Source of the DNA: Microbulbifer sp. TB1203
GTDB lineage: Bacteria > Pseudomonadota > Gammaproteobacteria > Pseudomonadales > Cellvibrionaceae
Assembly (NCBI RefSeq): GCF_030997045.1
Contig: NZ_CP116899.1
Span: 1,240,001 to 1,304,000, forward strand
Length of the DNA stretch: 64,000 nt
Direction of reading: 5' to 3'
Shown: positions 8,925 through 17,928 of the stretch, one piece after another
How positions within the stretch are numbered: the stretch's first letter is position 1
How the letters are laid out: every line of letters begins with the position of its first letter
Translations under genes and position numbers: made by a program
The notes under the pieces: generated by a model
The model's database searches: none
Told to the model about the DNA's origin: nothing
The model's input: the letters and a program-made list of their open reading frames with translations, nothing else

Positions 8925-9410
8925 ATGGCGTCCATTCGCAAGTCCATTTCCCGCGGAGGTTACCGGCTCGGCTGCCGGCTGCTGCCGGTACTGCCCAAGT
9001 GGCCGGGTGAACTGGCTCTGATGAAGTTTCTCAACACCCAGCTGGCCGAAGAGCTGGAGGAGGGCGGGTTCGATTTTCTCGAAGGGCGGGTATTGGAGAT
9101 TGCGGTCATTGATTTTCGCATCAGCCTGCGCATAGGAAAACGCGGCGCGCATTTCGTGCGCGCACCGGCGAGTGCAATTACCGATGCCACCATCGCGGCA
9201 AAAGCCGCGGACTTTCTGGCCATCGCCAGCGGCAGGGAAGATCCGGACACGCTGTTCTTTCACCGCCGGCTCAGTATCAGCGGTGATACCGAACTCGGAT
9301 TGACGGCCAAAAACCGCCTGGATGCGATCGACCGGAGCCGCCTCCCGCAAAGGGCGCAGCGCTGGCTGGTGCTGATCGTCGGGGCGCTGGCAGATGCCAA
9401 CGCAAAATAA
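8925..9410 (+). CDS. ubiT: UbiT, SCP2-domain accessory factor of anaerobic ubiquinone synthesis
   Basis: A 161-residue SCP2-like lipid-carrier protein directly upstream of ubiU and ubiV. In E. coli UbiT, UbiU and UbiV allow ubiquinone synthesis without oxygen, with UbiT thought to bind the isoprenoid intermediates. The sequence shows the SCP2 pattern with FLEGRVLEIAVIDFRISL and a later RRLSISGDTELGL. The ATG at 8925 is chosen because GGAG lies 9 bases before it; an ATG at 8913 would add four residues but has no ribosome site. Its place downstream of narGHJI fits quinone supply for nitrate respiration. Confidence 0.88.
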   Translation: MASIRKSISRGGYRLGCRLLPVLPKWPGELALMKFLNTQLAEELEEGGFDFLEGRVLEIAVIDFRISLRIGKRGAHFVRAPASAITDATIAAKAADFLAIASGREDPDTLFFHRRLSISGDTELGLTAKNRLDAIDRSRLPQRAQRWLVLIVGALADANAK

Positions 9411-9421
9411 ATGGAAAACCT

Positions 9422-10417
9422 ATGGAACTCATATGTCCCGCCGGCGGCCTGCCGGCACTGGAAGCCGCCATCGACAACGGCGCCGACGCCGTCTATATCG
9501 GATTCAACGATGAGACCAACGCGCGTCATTTTGGCGGTTTGAACTTCGACGACAAAAATGCGCTGCGCGCCCTGGAGCGGATACGGAGCCGCGGCCGGCG
9601 CCTGTTCGTGGCCATCAATACCTATGCGCAACCCGGCAATTTCGCCCGCTGGCAGGCGGCGGTGGATCGCGCCGCGGACCTCTCCGCCGACGCAGTCATC
9701 GTCGCGGATATCGGGCTGATGGGCTATGTCCGGGACAAGTATCCGCAGTTGCCGCTGCACCTGTCGGTGCAGGCATCGGCCACAAGCGCCACCGCCCTCG
9801 AATTTTATCGGCAGCAGTTCGGCATCCGCCGCGCGGTACTGCCGCGGGTGCTCTCGCTGAAGCAGGTGCAGCAACTGGCGGCCGGGAGCCCGGTGGAACT
9901 GGAGGTATTCGGATTCGGAAGCCTGTGCATTATGGCCGAAGGCCGCTGCCATCTGAGTTCCTATATCACCGGGGAGTCGCCCAATATGAACGGTGTTTGC
10001 TCCCCTGCCAAAGCGGTGCAGTGGCGGCCCACGGAGAGCGGTATGGACGCGCGGCTCAACGGCGTGCTGATCGATCATTTCGCGCCGGATGAACACGCGG
10101 GTTATCCCACTTTGTGCAAGGGGCGTTTTGTGGTGGAGGGCAAACGCCAGCACTCCCTCGAGGAGCCGGTGAGTCTCAACAGCATGGCGCTGCTGCCCGC
10201 GCTCAGGGAGGCGGGGATCGGCGCTATCAAGCTGGAGGGCCGGCAGCGCAGTCCGGCCTATGTGGCACAGGTGGTGCGCACCTGGCGCGAAGCCATCGAC
10301 GCAGTGATGGAAGAGGGCGGTGGTTTCTCGGTAAGGGAGCGCTGGAAGGAAACGCTGGCAAAGAACTCCGAAGGCAAGCAGACCACCCTGGGCGCCTATG
10401 ACCGTCCGTGGCAGTAG
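9422..10417 (+). CDS. ubiU: UbiU, U32-family Fe-S protein of oxygen-independent ubiquinone hydroxylation
   Basis: A 331-residue peptidase-U32-type protein. Four cysteines fall at residues 169, 176, 193 and 232, the positions known to hold the [4Fe-4S] cluster of E. coli UbiU. UbiU forms a complex with UbiV that hydroxylates ubiquinone precursors without oxygen. The N-terminus MELICPAGGLPALEAAIDNG is typical, and the gene starts 11 bases after ubiT. It is not a functional protease despite the family name. Confidence 0.95.
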   Translation: MELICPAGGLPALEAAIDNGADAVYIGFNDETNARHFGGLNFDDKNALRALERIRSRGRRLFVAINTYAQPGNFARWQAAVDRAADLSADAVIVADIGLMGYVRDKYPQLPLHLSVQASATSATALEFYRQQFGIRRAVLPRVLSLKQVQQLAAGSPVELEVFGFGSLCIMAEGRCHLSSYITGESPNMNGVCSPAKAVQWRPTESGMDARLNGVLIDHFAPDEHAGYPTLCKGRFVVEGKRQHSLEEPVSLNSMALLPALREAGIGAIKLEGRQRSPAYVAQVVRTWREAIDAVMEEGGGFSVRERWKETLAKNSEGKQTTLGAYDRPWQ

Positions 10418-10438
10418 AGAAAATAGAGAGAAACCGAT

Positions 10439-11314
10439 ATGCAGCTGGCCCTGGGCCCCGTGCAGTACTACTGGGCACGAAACGACATCAACCAATTTTA
10501 TGAAGAGATGCTGTCCACACCCCTGGACATCCTCTACCTCGGGGAAGCGGTGTGCGGCAAGCGCAAGGAATTGCGCGCGGCGGAATGGATTGAACTCGCC
10601 CATACCCTGGCCGAAGTTTCGGACAAGCAGGTGGTGCTCTCCACATTGACGCTGTTGGAATCCGGAGCGGATCTGAACTGGGTCAGGAAGGTCTGCGACA
10701 ACGGAAAGCTGTTGGTGGAGGCCAACGATCTGTCGGCGATACAGCTGCTGTCGGAGGCGGGGTTGCCGTTTGCCTGCGGCCCGGCAATCAATATTTATAA
10801 CCAGCACGCCCTCGCACATCTGGCTTCCCTCGGTCTGGTACGCTGGACAGTGCCGGTGGAGATGAGCGGGCGGCAATTAGGTGAGCTGCTGGATTCCTGT
10901 AAACGCAAACCCGAAGTCGAACTGTTCGCCTATGGCCATATGCCGCTGGCGTATTCCGCGCGCTGTTTCACCGCCCGGCACCTGGGGCTGGACAAAGACA
11001 ACTGTGCCAACCGTTGCATCGAACATCCCCATGGACTACCGCTGGAATCCCAGGAGGGAAGTGAACTGTTTGTGATTAACGGCATCCAGACCCTGTCCGG
11101 GGAGCCGGTCAACTTGCTACGCCACTACGATCAACTGTGCGATATCGGTGTCGATAGTCTGCGCCTGTCGCCGCAGAGGCAGCAGATGGAGCAGGTGATT
11201 TCCGCCTTCGATAGCGCGCGCAGAGGCGAGCCGGATTCCGGCCTGTTGCCGCGGGGTGTTGACGGTTATTGGTGCGACCGCCCCGGCTTTGAGATTATTG
11301 CCCGCAGCGGGTGA
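10439..11314 (+). CDS. ubiV: UbiV, U32-family partner of UbiU
   Basis: A 291-residue partner of UbiU with candidate cluster cysteines C39, C176, C189 and C193; the last three lie in RCFTARHLGLDKDNCANRC. These match the spacing of the UbiV cluster ligands. It starts 21 bases after ubiU with a GAGAAA ribosome site and is the last gene of the plus-strand nar-ubi string. A palindromic repeat follows at 11414 and may end transcription between this gene and the convergent kinase gene. Confidence 0.95.
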   Translation: MQLALGPVQYYWARNDINQFYEEMLSTPLDILYLGEAVCGKRKELRAAEWIELAHTLAEVSDKQVVLSTLTLLESGADLNWVRKVCDNGKLLVEANDLSAIQLLSEAGLPFACGPAINIYNQHALAHLASLGLVRWTVPVEMSGRQLGELLDSCKRKPEVELFAYGHMPLAYSARCFTARHLGLDKDNCANRCIEHPHGLPLESQEGSELFVINGIQTLSGEPVNLLRHYDQLCDIGVDSLRLSPQRQQMEQVISAFDSARRGEPDSGLLPRGVDGYWCDRPGFEIIARSG

Positions 11315-11413
11315 AGTTAATGCCGAGCCGGCCGGGACACGCCGTGACATCCCTTCGCATCAAGCTTGGAGCCATTGAATTCTAAGCTGAATGGCACCAA
11401 GTTAAGCGGCCCC

Positions 11414-11493
11414 TGTAGGATGGGCAAAGCGTAGCGTGCCCATCAAGGCCTTGGAAGATGGGCACGCCGCTTCGCTCCTTTGCCCATCCTACA
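11414..11493. repeat. GTAGGATGGGCA hairpin repeat, copy 1
   Basis: An 80-bp element begins TGTAGGATGGGCAAAG (11414-11429) and ends with its exact reverse complement (11478-11493). An inner pair, GTGCCCATC and GATGGGCAC, extends the fold. An outer 8-bp pair, AGTTAAGC (11400-11407) and GCTTAACT (11505-11512), encloses it. It lies between the convergent ubiV and kinase genes. Two more copies are at 37846 and 58119. No protein-coding content is seen. Confidence 0.9.
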
Positions 11494-11510
11494 AGGGAAC
11501 CTCTGCTTAA

Positions 11511-13283
11511 CTAGCGACTGGTATAGAAAAGCGCCAGCACCGACAGCAGGGTAACTATCCACAACCCGGAAAGAATCTTCCAGAAGAGGTAGGCGCCCCG
11601 ATTGCGGTAATCTTCCGGATCGTCGCGCAGGTAGTCCGGATTGGGATTACCCAGGTCGGTGATAAGCCCGTCGACCGTGTGATAGCGTTTCTCCAGGTCC
11701 ATTGAACAACCCCGCTCCAGGGCGCGATCGAACCAGATGGGTATGATCGGGTTGAACTGTCGCGCACTGCGGTAGCGCAATTGCTCGTAGTCCACCAGGG
11801 AGCGGCATTCATTGATCTCTTCGCCATAGGGCAGCTCGCCGGTAAACATCTCGTAGGCGATAGTGGCCAGGGCATAAATGTCGCCCTGGATCGCCGTGTT
11901 GCGGCCCATCAGGTAGTGGGGGTCCGAATAGGAAGCGGTGCCCAGCGCTCCGGGATGTTCCAGTGGACGGAAAATTTCCGCGCTGCCCGCCACATACACG
12001 GAACCGAAATCCACGATTTTAACCCCACCCTTTCCGTCGATCATGATGTTGGCGGGCTTGAGGTCCTGGTGGATGGTTTCCCGGTCATGGAAGGCTTGCA
12101 GTCCCTCGGCGATCTGCCTGACGATACGGAATGCCTCCGCCGGTTTCGGAAAGCGGTGGCGCTCAATCCAGGTTTCCAGGGTGCAGCCTTCGATATACTC
12201 CATCAGGTAATAGAGCGCAGTTCTGGGCCGCTTCTGGCGAAATACGCGTACCACCCGCTCGCTGTGGATACGCAGGCCTATCCACTCTTCCTGCACGAAG
12301 CGGTCGATATAGTGGATATCGTCTTCGTAGTTGACCGAGGGGGTTTTCATTACCAGTGCCGACCCGGTGTGGGTGTCCCGCACCAGGTAGAGCTGGCTGC
12401 GCTGTGAAGAAAAAATTTCCCGCTCGACAGCAAAGCCATCCAGGATCATTCCCGGGGTCAGCGGCGGGGGAAAAGGCAGGCGTGCGATCTTGTGGCTGTA
12501 TTCATCCAGGGTCGCATCCGGAAGGCCGCGGACCGAAACGACCACCGCTGTCAGGTTGTCGTCACTGCCGTTTTCTTCGGCGAGGCGCACCAGGGTTTCG
12601 GCCATTTCGCGCTCTTCCAGTTCTTCACGCTGCAGGATGTCCACCAGGACTTCCCAGGGAAGAAAATCGTGCACCCCGTCGCTGGTCAGTAGAAAGCGGT
12701 CGTCCCGCTCCATTGTGATCCTGCCGTAATCCACCTGCAGCCCTGTGTCCATGCCCAGGGCCCGGGACAGCATACTCTGGCGGTGCCCGAGGGCGACGCT
12801 GTGATCGCGGGTCACGCACTCCAGTTTGCCACCCCTCAACAGCTGGATGCGGCTGTCGCCAATATGGAAAAAGTGGGCAGTGCGGGACTTGAAAACCAGA
12901 GCGGAAAAAGTGCAAAGAAAACCTTTTTCCTCCCGGGAGTATTCGTGGCTGCTGCGGTAGAGTTTGCTGTTGATGGAGGCGAGCGCCCGTTGCCCCGCAC
13001 GCGCGGCGGACCAGGTGTCCGGCGCGCTGTAGTAGTCGCCGACAAACTGGCTGGTGGCCATACGGCTGGCCAGGGCGCCGGCCTCGGCGGAACTGACCCC
13101 GTCCGCCACTGCGGCCAGGGCGCCCAGGTACTCCTGCAGATGCGGGTCCGCCGGCCAGTGGAAAACCGCCGAATCCTCGTTTTGCGGCTTGCTCCCGGCG
13201 CGGCTGCAAATACCCGCGGCCAGTTGCAGCCGTCCGAGTTGTTCGCTCTCTGTGGCAGTACTGTTGGTCACCGGCGCGGCCAT
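11511..13283 (-). CDS. PP2C protein phosphatase / Ser-Thr protein kinase fusion with C-terminal membrane anchor
   Basis: A 590-residue two-domain protein. Residues about 20-245 are a PP2C phosphatase with metal-site motifs AAVADGVSSAEAG, FFHIGDSRIQLL, LTSDGVHDF and GSDDNLTAVV. Residues about 275-550 are a protein kinase: invariant Lys in ALVMKTP, HQDLKPANIM (Gln replaces Arg of the usual HRD) and VDFGSV. A hydrophobic segment at 570-588 anchors it with both domains cytosolic. It starts 9 bases after the narK stop, so the two are co-transcribed. Similar fusions occur beside nitrate transport genes in pseudomonads. Its target is unknown; control of nitrate transport is inferred from linkage. 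Confidence 0.9.
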   Translation of the reverse strand: MAAPVTNSTATESEQLGRLQLAAGICSRAGSKPQNEDSAVFHWPADPHLQEYLGALAAVADGVSSAEAGALASRMATSQFVGDYYSAPDTWSAARAGQRALASINSKLYRSSHEYSREEKGFLCTFSALVFKSRTAHFFHIGDSRIQLLRGGKLECVTRDHSVALGHRQSMLSRALGMDTGLQVDYGRITMERDDRFLLTSDGVHDFLPWEVLVDILQREELEEREMAETLVRLAEENGSDDNLTAVVVSVRGLPDATLDEYSHKIARLPFPPPLTPGMILDGFAVEREIFSSQRSQLYLVRDTHTGSALVMKTPSVNYEDDIHYIDRFVQEEWIGLRIHSERVVRVFRQKRPRTALYYLMEYIEGCTLETWIERHRFPKPAEAFRIVRQIAEGLQAFHDRETIHQDLKPANIMIDGKGGVKIVDFGSVYVAGSAEIFRPLEHPGALGTASYSDPHYLMGRNTAIQGDIYALATIAYEMFTGELPYGEEINECRSLVDYEQLRYRSARQFNPIIPIWFDRALERGCSMDLEKRYHTVDGLITDLGNPNPDYLRDDPEDYRNRGAYLFWKILSGLWIVTLLSVLALFYTSR

Positions 13284-13292
13284 GGAGTCGGA

Positions 13293-14768
13293 TCACTCCA
13301 CGCTGATCAGCTGCACCGTGCCATCGGGCAGCACTTCCGCGATCTTGCCCCTGGGCTCCTCGATAAACGCACAGGCGAAAACGACCAGCGCGGCGGAGGC
13401 GGCGATGATCAGGAAGAAAGTGCTGTAGTCCACATAGGACAAGGCGGTGAGATAGGTGACTGCACCCACATTGCCGTAGGCACCAGCCATGCCCGCGATC
13501 TGTCCTGTCATACGGCGTTTGATCAGTGGCACTATCGCAAATACCGCACCTTCCCCAGCCTGCACGAAGAAGGAACAGGCCATAGTCGCGAGCACAGCCA
13601 GGGATATCCACCAGCCACTGTCGATCTGGCTCAGTACCAGATAGCCGACGGCCAGCCCGGAAATCAGGAACATCAGGCTGCGGCGCCGCCCCAGCTTATC
13701 GCTGAAGTGGCCGCCGGTGGGGCGGGAGACCAGGTTCATAAAAGCGAAACCGGAGGCCAGCAGGCCCGCCTCGACTGCGCTGACACCGGAGAATGTCTCA
13801 AGGAAAAACAAAGGCAGCATGGACACCACCGCGAGCTCGGAGCCGAAGGTGACGAAGTAGGCCAGGTCGAGAATGGCCACCTGCTTGAATTGGTATTTCT
13901 CCAGCTCCGGCACGCCCTGCTGCAAGTGTTCCCTGTTTACCAGCCAGATCTGCCGGGTCTGGAAGGCGAAGAGGACTGCCAGCAATATCCACAGAATATA
14001 GGTAGTGCTCCCGGACAGCAGGCCGACGCCGGCGGGAGACAGTTTGTATGCGAGGATGGCCAGGGCCAGGTACATGGGGACGTTCATCGCCAGATAGAAA
14101 TAGAGGTCTCTTTTGCTGCTGACTTCCAGTCCGCCACTCTTCCGGGGTTTGAAATAGGTGGAACCCTTGGGGGTATCGCGCGCGATGCGATAGTAGAGAA
14201 GGCCGTACAGGCCGGCGACGACACCGGTTAGTCCCAGCGCATAGCGCCAGCCGTCTTCACCGCCGAACATCAGCGCCACCGCGGGCAGGGTCATGGCACC
14301 GGCAGCGGAACCGAAATTACCCCAGCCGCCGTAAATGCCCTCGGCGAGCCCCACCTGCCGGGCTGGGAACCACTCGCCTACCATGCGGATACCGATCACA
14401 AAGCCTGCGCCCACAAATCCAAGCAGGAAGCGGAACAGGGCCAGGGCCCGGTAACTGTCTGCGGTGGCGAAACCCAGGCAGATAACGGATGACGTTACCA
14501 GCAGCCCGCTGTACACCAGGCGCGGCCCGAACCTGTCCACCAGCATGCCGATCACGATGCGCGCCGGGATGGTCAGTGCCACGTTGAGGATCAGCAGCGC
14601 CTTTACCTGCTGGCTGCTGAGATCGAAAGCCTCCTTGATAAAGACCATCAGCGGCGCATGGCTGAACCACACGACGAACGTGAGGAAAAATGCAAACCAG
14701 GTGATATGCAGTGTCTTTATCTTTGGATCGTGCCAATTAAAAAAATTTAGCCCGCTGGATGTGGTCAT
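13293..14768 (-). CDS. narK: NarK-family nitrate/nitrite transporter (MFS)
   Basis: A 491-residue major-facilitator protein with about 12 membrane segments. The nitrate-signature-like stretch WFPARQVGLAEGIYGGWGNF is near residue 140, and a second Gly-rich motif AGMAGAYGNVGAVTYLTAL is near residue 420. The ATG at 14768 is preceded by AAAGGAG on the minus strand; a longer open frame to 15038 has no ribosome site and runs into the promoter region. It probably imports nitrate or exchanges it for nitrite to feed NarG. The PP2C/kinase gene follows directly. Confidence 0.93.
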   Translation of the reverse strand: MTTSSGLNFFNWHDPKIKTLHITWFAFFLTFVVWFSHAPLMVFIKEAFDLSSQQVKALLILNVALTIPARIVIGMLVDRFGPRLVYSGLLVTSSVICLGFATADSYRALALFRFLLGFVGAGFVIGIRMVGEWFPARQVGLAEGIYGGWGNFGSAAGAMTLPAVALMFGGEDGWRYALGLTGVVAGLYGLLYYRIARDTPKGSTYFKPRKSGGLEVSSKRDLYFYLAMNVPMYLALAILAYKLSPAGVGLLSGSTTYILWILLAVLFAFQTRQIWLVNREHLQQGVPELEKYQFKQVAILDLAYFVTFGSELAVVSMLPLFFLETFSGVSAVEAGLLASGFAFMNLVSRPTGGHFSDKLGRRRSLMFLISGLAVGYLVLSQIDSGWWISLAVLATMACSFFVQAGEGAVFAIVPLIKRRMTGQIAGMAGAYGNVGAVTYLTALSYVDYSTFFLIIAASAALVVFACAFIEEPRGKIAEVLPDGTVQLISVE

Positions 14769-14854
14769 GATAACTCCTTTGGCTTGTCTGCCCTTTAGCC
14801 GCCAATTGTTGACGCACAGTTTAAAAGCGGGCCCGCTCCCGAACAGCGGACAGG

Positions 14855-14979
14855 AGTGGTAGTTTTGCCGGAAAAAAGCCTGCAAAGTGCGGTCGCCTAC
14901 CTCCGCCCGGTAGTCGCGGCGAACCGCGGGGCGGCGGTGATCCCGGTGACTCCACCGGCCGCCTACCTCGTTGGTGGTA
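14855..14979. promoter_or_regulatory. Candidate NarL sites between the divergent narK genes
   Basis: The 322-bp spacer at 14769-15090 has an AGTGGTA heptamer (14855-14861, TACCACT on the other strand). It also has a 7-2-7 pair TACCTCG-TT-GGTGGTA (14964-14979). Both are imperfect matches to TACYYMT but repeat the layout seen upstream of narG. No convincing FNR palindrome is visible. The remainder of the spacer has no gene. Confidence 0.4.
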
Positions 14980-15090
14980 GCTGGTCCGCACTGTGTACAG
15001 CGCCGGTGTTTTTGTGGGTAGTTGGGACGGAGCGGCACGGATCAGGGGCGAGGATTGCGTAGAATTCCAGATGTAAACCGGGGATTTATC

Positions 15091-16377
15091 ATGCAATACA
15101 CCGAACAGCTCGCCGGCCGGGCTCTTGTGTCCGCCACCGCCATGTTTGCGGCCAACTTTTCCGTCTGGACCCTGTACGCGGTGCTGGGGGTATCCATTCG
15201 CGACCAGTTAAATCTGTCCGCGACCGAATTCGGCGTGCTGCTGGCGGCCCCCATGCTGAGCGGCGCCCTGTTGCGGTTTCCCGTTGGGCTGCTGGCGGAG
15301 CGGTTTTCCGCAAAGAAAATAATCCTGGCGCAGGCGTTGTCGCTTCTACCTATTCTGCTGCTGCTTCCGCGCGTTCACAGTTACTCCGGACATTTACTGG
15401 CGGGTTTGTGGCTGGGTATTTCCGGTACCGCCTTTGTCTCGGGAATCCGGTATATCAGCCCCTGGTTCGACCGGCGCCGGCAGGGCACCGCCATGGGAAT
15501 ATTCGGTGCCGGCAATGCCGGCGCCGCCGTCACGCTGGCACTGGCACCGGCCATTGAAAACTGGCTGGGGAGGGAGATGGTGGGGCCAGTGTACGGCGCC
15601 GCCATGTTTATCGCGATCCTGCTGTTCGCGTACTGGGCGCCGGAGGAGATACCTTACATGCGCAGCCGGCGCCGCTCCGAACTGGAATTTCACCTGCGCC
15701 CCTTATCCGAAATCAGGGTGTGGCGCTTCGGGCTCTATTACTATTTTGTCTTCGGCAGTTTTCTCGCGCTGCTGCTCTGGCTGCCCCAGTACTACCTGGA
15801 TGCCTACGGGGTTTCCACGCAAACGGCGATGGCCCTTACGCTGCTGTTTGTGGCGCTGTCCAGTACGGTGCGCGCTCTGGGAGGCTGGTTTGCCGATCGC
15901 TACGGTGCCCGCGCCGTCAACTGGAGTGTCTTCTGGACCTGCCTAGTGTGCCTCTTCTTTCTCAGTTATCCGCCCACCAGCATGACCATTCACGGCATCG
16001 AGCGGGACGTGCAGATCGAACTCGAAGTGGGCATCGAACTCTTCACGCTGTTGATCCTGGTGATCGGCATCGCTCAGGGATTCGGGCGCGCCTCTGTGTA
16101 CAAGATCGTCTACGACAATTATCCCCGCTATATGGGCAGCGTCGGCGGCGCCGTGGCCACGATCGGCGCCCTGGGAGGCTTCAGTCTCCCGGTCATGTTT
16201 GGTATCGCCCAGGATATTGTGGGTATTCACAGCGCCGCCTTTATGCTGCTCTACGGCGTGCTCGCGGTGTGTATGCTGGCGATGTATCTGGCCCTGCAGC
16301 GGGAGCGCGCCTTGCAGCGTCTCGAATTTGCCAGGCAGCACAATTTTCTGCACCGGGAGGACACCCCTTTCGGGTAA
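15091..16377 (+). CDS. narK: Second NarK-like nitrate/nitrite MFS transporter
   Basis: A 428-residue 12-segment MFS protein, divergent from the first narK. It has ANFSVWTLYAVLGV in the first segment, the MFS loop motif PVGLLAERFSAKKI, and the Gly-rich MGIFGAGNAGAAVTLALAP and MGSVGGAVATIGALGGFSL stretches in segments 5 and 11 that mark nitrate porters. The ATG at 15091 follows GGGGATTT; longer frames begin in the spacer. Two NarK paralogues of different type are often paired, one a proton symporter and one a nitrate/nitrite antiporter, but which is which cannot be told here. Confidence 0.85.
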   Translation: MQYTEQLAGRALVSATAMFAANFSVWTLYAVLGVSIRDQLNLSATEFGVLLAAPMLSGALLRFPVGLLAERFSAKKIILAQALSLLPILLLLPRVHSYSGHLLAGLWLGISGTAFVSGIRYISPWFDRRRQGTAMGIFGAGNAGAAVTLALAPAIENWLGREMVGPVYGAAMFIAILLFAYWAPEEIPYMRSRRRSELEFHLRPLSEIRVWRFGLYYYFVFGSFLALLLWLPQYYLDAYGVSTQTAMALTLLFVALSSTVRALGGWFADRYGARAVNWSVFWTCLVCLFFLSYPPTSMTIHGIERDVQIELEVGIELFTLLILVIGIAQGFGRASVYKIVYDNYPRYMGSVGGAVATIGALGGFSLPVMFGIAQDIVGIHSAAFMLLYGVLAVCMLAMYLALQRERALQRLEFARQHNFLHREDTPFG

Positions 16378-16522
16378 TGCCCTCCAGCCATTTGGTATTA
16401 GCTCTGTGCACCGGCAGGTGGCAGCTCCACCGCGATGGGAAGGATGGGGCAGGTTTTCATTGTTTTACCTGGCGCTGTAACTTGTCATGCAGAATTCCCA
16501 AACAGTTGCAGAGGACCAGAGA

Positions 16523-17728
16523 ATGATTACACAGAAATTTCCCAGCCTTGTTTGTAGCGCATTGCTGTGCGCGAGCGGTGTGGCCTCTTCGCGTGCCAGC
16601 GCCGAAGACACCGCGCAGACGTTTTCCAGTGCCGTGCAAAACGGCGATCTGGCGATCAATCTGCGCTATCGCGCGGAAAACGTCGAGCGGGACAACCTGT
16701 CCAACGACGCCACCGCATCCACCCTGAGAACGCGCCTGAGTTGGCAGAGCGGAAATTACCGCGGATTCAGCGCGATGATCGAAGTGGACGACGTAAGCGC
16801 AATAGGGCAGGAGAATTACAACTCAACCACCAACGGGCGGACCGATTATCCGGTAGTCGCCGATCCGCTGGGAACAGAGGTGAACCAGGCCTATCTGCAG
16901 TACGGCAACGGGACTTTCAAGGCTACGGCGGGGCGTCAGCGCATAGTGCTGGACGACCAGCGTTTCGTCGGCGGTGTCGCCTGGCGCCAGAACGAGCAGA
17001 CCTTCGACGGCTACCGGTTTCGCTACGGGCGCGACGGCGCGCTGCAGCTGGACTACAGCTATATCTACAACGTCAACCGAATTTTCGGCGAGGATAGCGA
17101 ACAGGGAAACCTGGAAGGGGATATACAGATTTTCCGCACCGGTTATCCCCTGACGGAAAATCACAAACTGGTCTTCCTGGCTGTGGATCTCCAACTGGAG
17201 CACGCCGTCGATGCCTCCAGCCGCACCCTCGCGCTGCGTTATAGCGGTGCCTTCGGGCCGGTCAAGGCGCAGCTGGGCTACGCCCGCCAGACGGAGGCCG
17301 GGGACAGCGGCCTCGACTACAGCGCACCCTATTACCTCGCTGAACTGGATACGGATTTCGGACCGGTCAATGTTCGCCTCGGCTATGAAGAGCTGGGAGC
17401 GGACAACGGAGTGGGTTTCTCCACGCCGCTGGCCACCCTGCACAAATTCCAGGGCTTTGCCGACCAGTTCCTGTCCACTCCCGCGGACGGCATCGAGGAC
17501 CTGTACCTGGGCGCCGCCGGCAAGCTGGCCGGCGGGATCCTGAGTACCACTTATCACCGGTTTTCCGCAGTGGAGACCTCCACCGACTGGGGCAGCGAGT
17601 GGGACCTCGGCTACAGCCGCAAATTGACCGAACAGTTATCGGCGACGGTCAAATACGCCAGCTACAGAGCCGATGCTTACAGTGTCGATACCGACAAGTT
17701 GTGGCTGATGCTCACGGCATCCTTCTGA
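16523..17728 (+). CDS. Outer-membrane beta-barrel protein, alginate-export/porin type
   Basis: A 401-residue exported protein with a signal peptide (about residues 1-26, cleavage near ASRASAED) and alternating beta-strand sequence ending in LWLMLTASF, a C-terminal aromatic typical of barrel insertion. The overall pattern (LRYRAENVERDN, AGRQRIVLDDQRFVGG) resembles the alginate-export family of porins. It lies between narK and moaA on the same strand, so it may admit nitrate or another anion across the outer membrane; this is inference. GAGGA precedes the ATG at 16523; an upstream ATG at 16487 lacks a ribosome site. Confidence 0.75.
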   Translation: MITQKFPSLVCSALLCASGVASSRASAEDTAQTFSSAVQNGDLAINLRYRAENVERDNLSNDATASTLRTRLSWQSGNYRGFSAMIEVDDVSAIGQENYNSTTNGRTDYPVVADPLGTEVNQAYLQYGNGTFKATAGRQRIVLDDQRFVGGVAWRQNEQTFDGYRFRYGRDGALQLDYSYIYNVNRIFGEDSEQGNLEGDIQIFRTGYPLTENHKLVFLAVDLQLEHAVDASSRTLALRYSGAFGPVKAQLGYARQTEAGDSGLDYSAPYYLAELDTDFGPVNVRLGYEELGADNGVGFSTPLATLHKFQGFADQFLSTPADGIEDLYLGAAGKLAGGILSTTYHRFSAVETSTDWGSEWDLGYSRKLTEQLSATVKYASYRADAYSVDTDKLWLMLTASF

Positions 17729-17928
17729 CAGACAAAGGGAGTACCACCTTTGCCCCCGTGCAACACAATCGCCCGCTGATACACTGCAAAGAGTTTAAAC
17801 ACCGAGCCCCCATGCCTAAGCGCCCTGCGTATGGTGCGGGGGCCGTGGCCGGCACTGCCGGCCACCAGGGCCGCCCGGGAAACCGGCCGGCCTCCCGAAA
17901 CTGGAAAGGCGTTTAATAAAGGCGTTTA
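17729..17928. other. Spacer upstream of moaA
   Basis: A 200-bp non-coding stretch. The only visible structure is a tandem AAAGGCGTTTAAT (17905-17930 area) directly before the moaA ATG. No molybdenum-cofactor riboswitch could be recognised by eye. Confidence 0.4.

Noticed and set aside
12783..14231. 482-codon plus-strand frame opposite the kinase and narK genes
   Set aside because: The opposite strand encodes proteins with clear catalytic and transporter motifs; this frame is rich in Gln, His and Gly with no recognisable domain.
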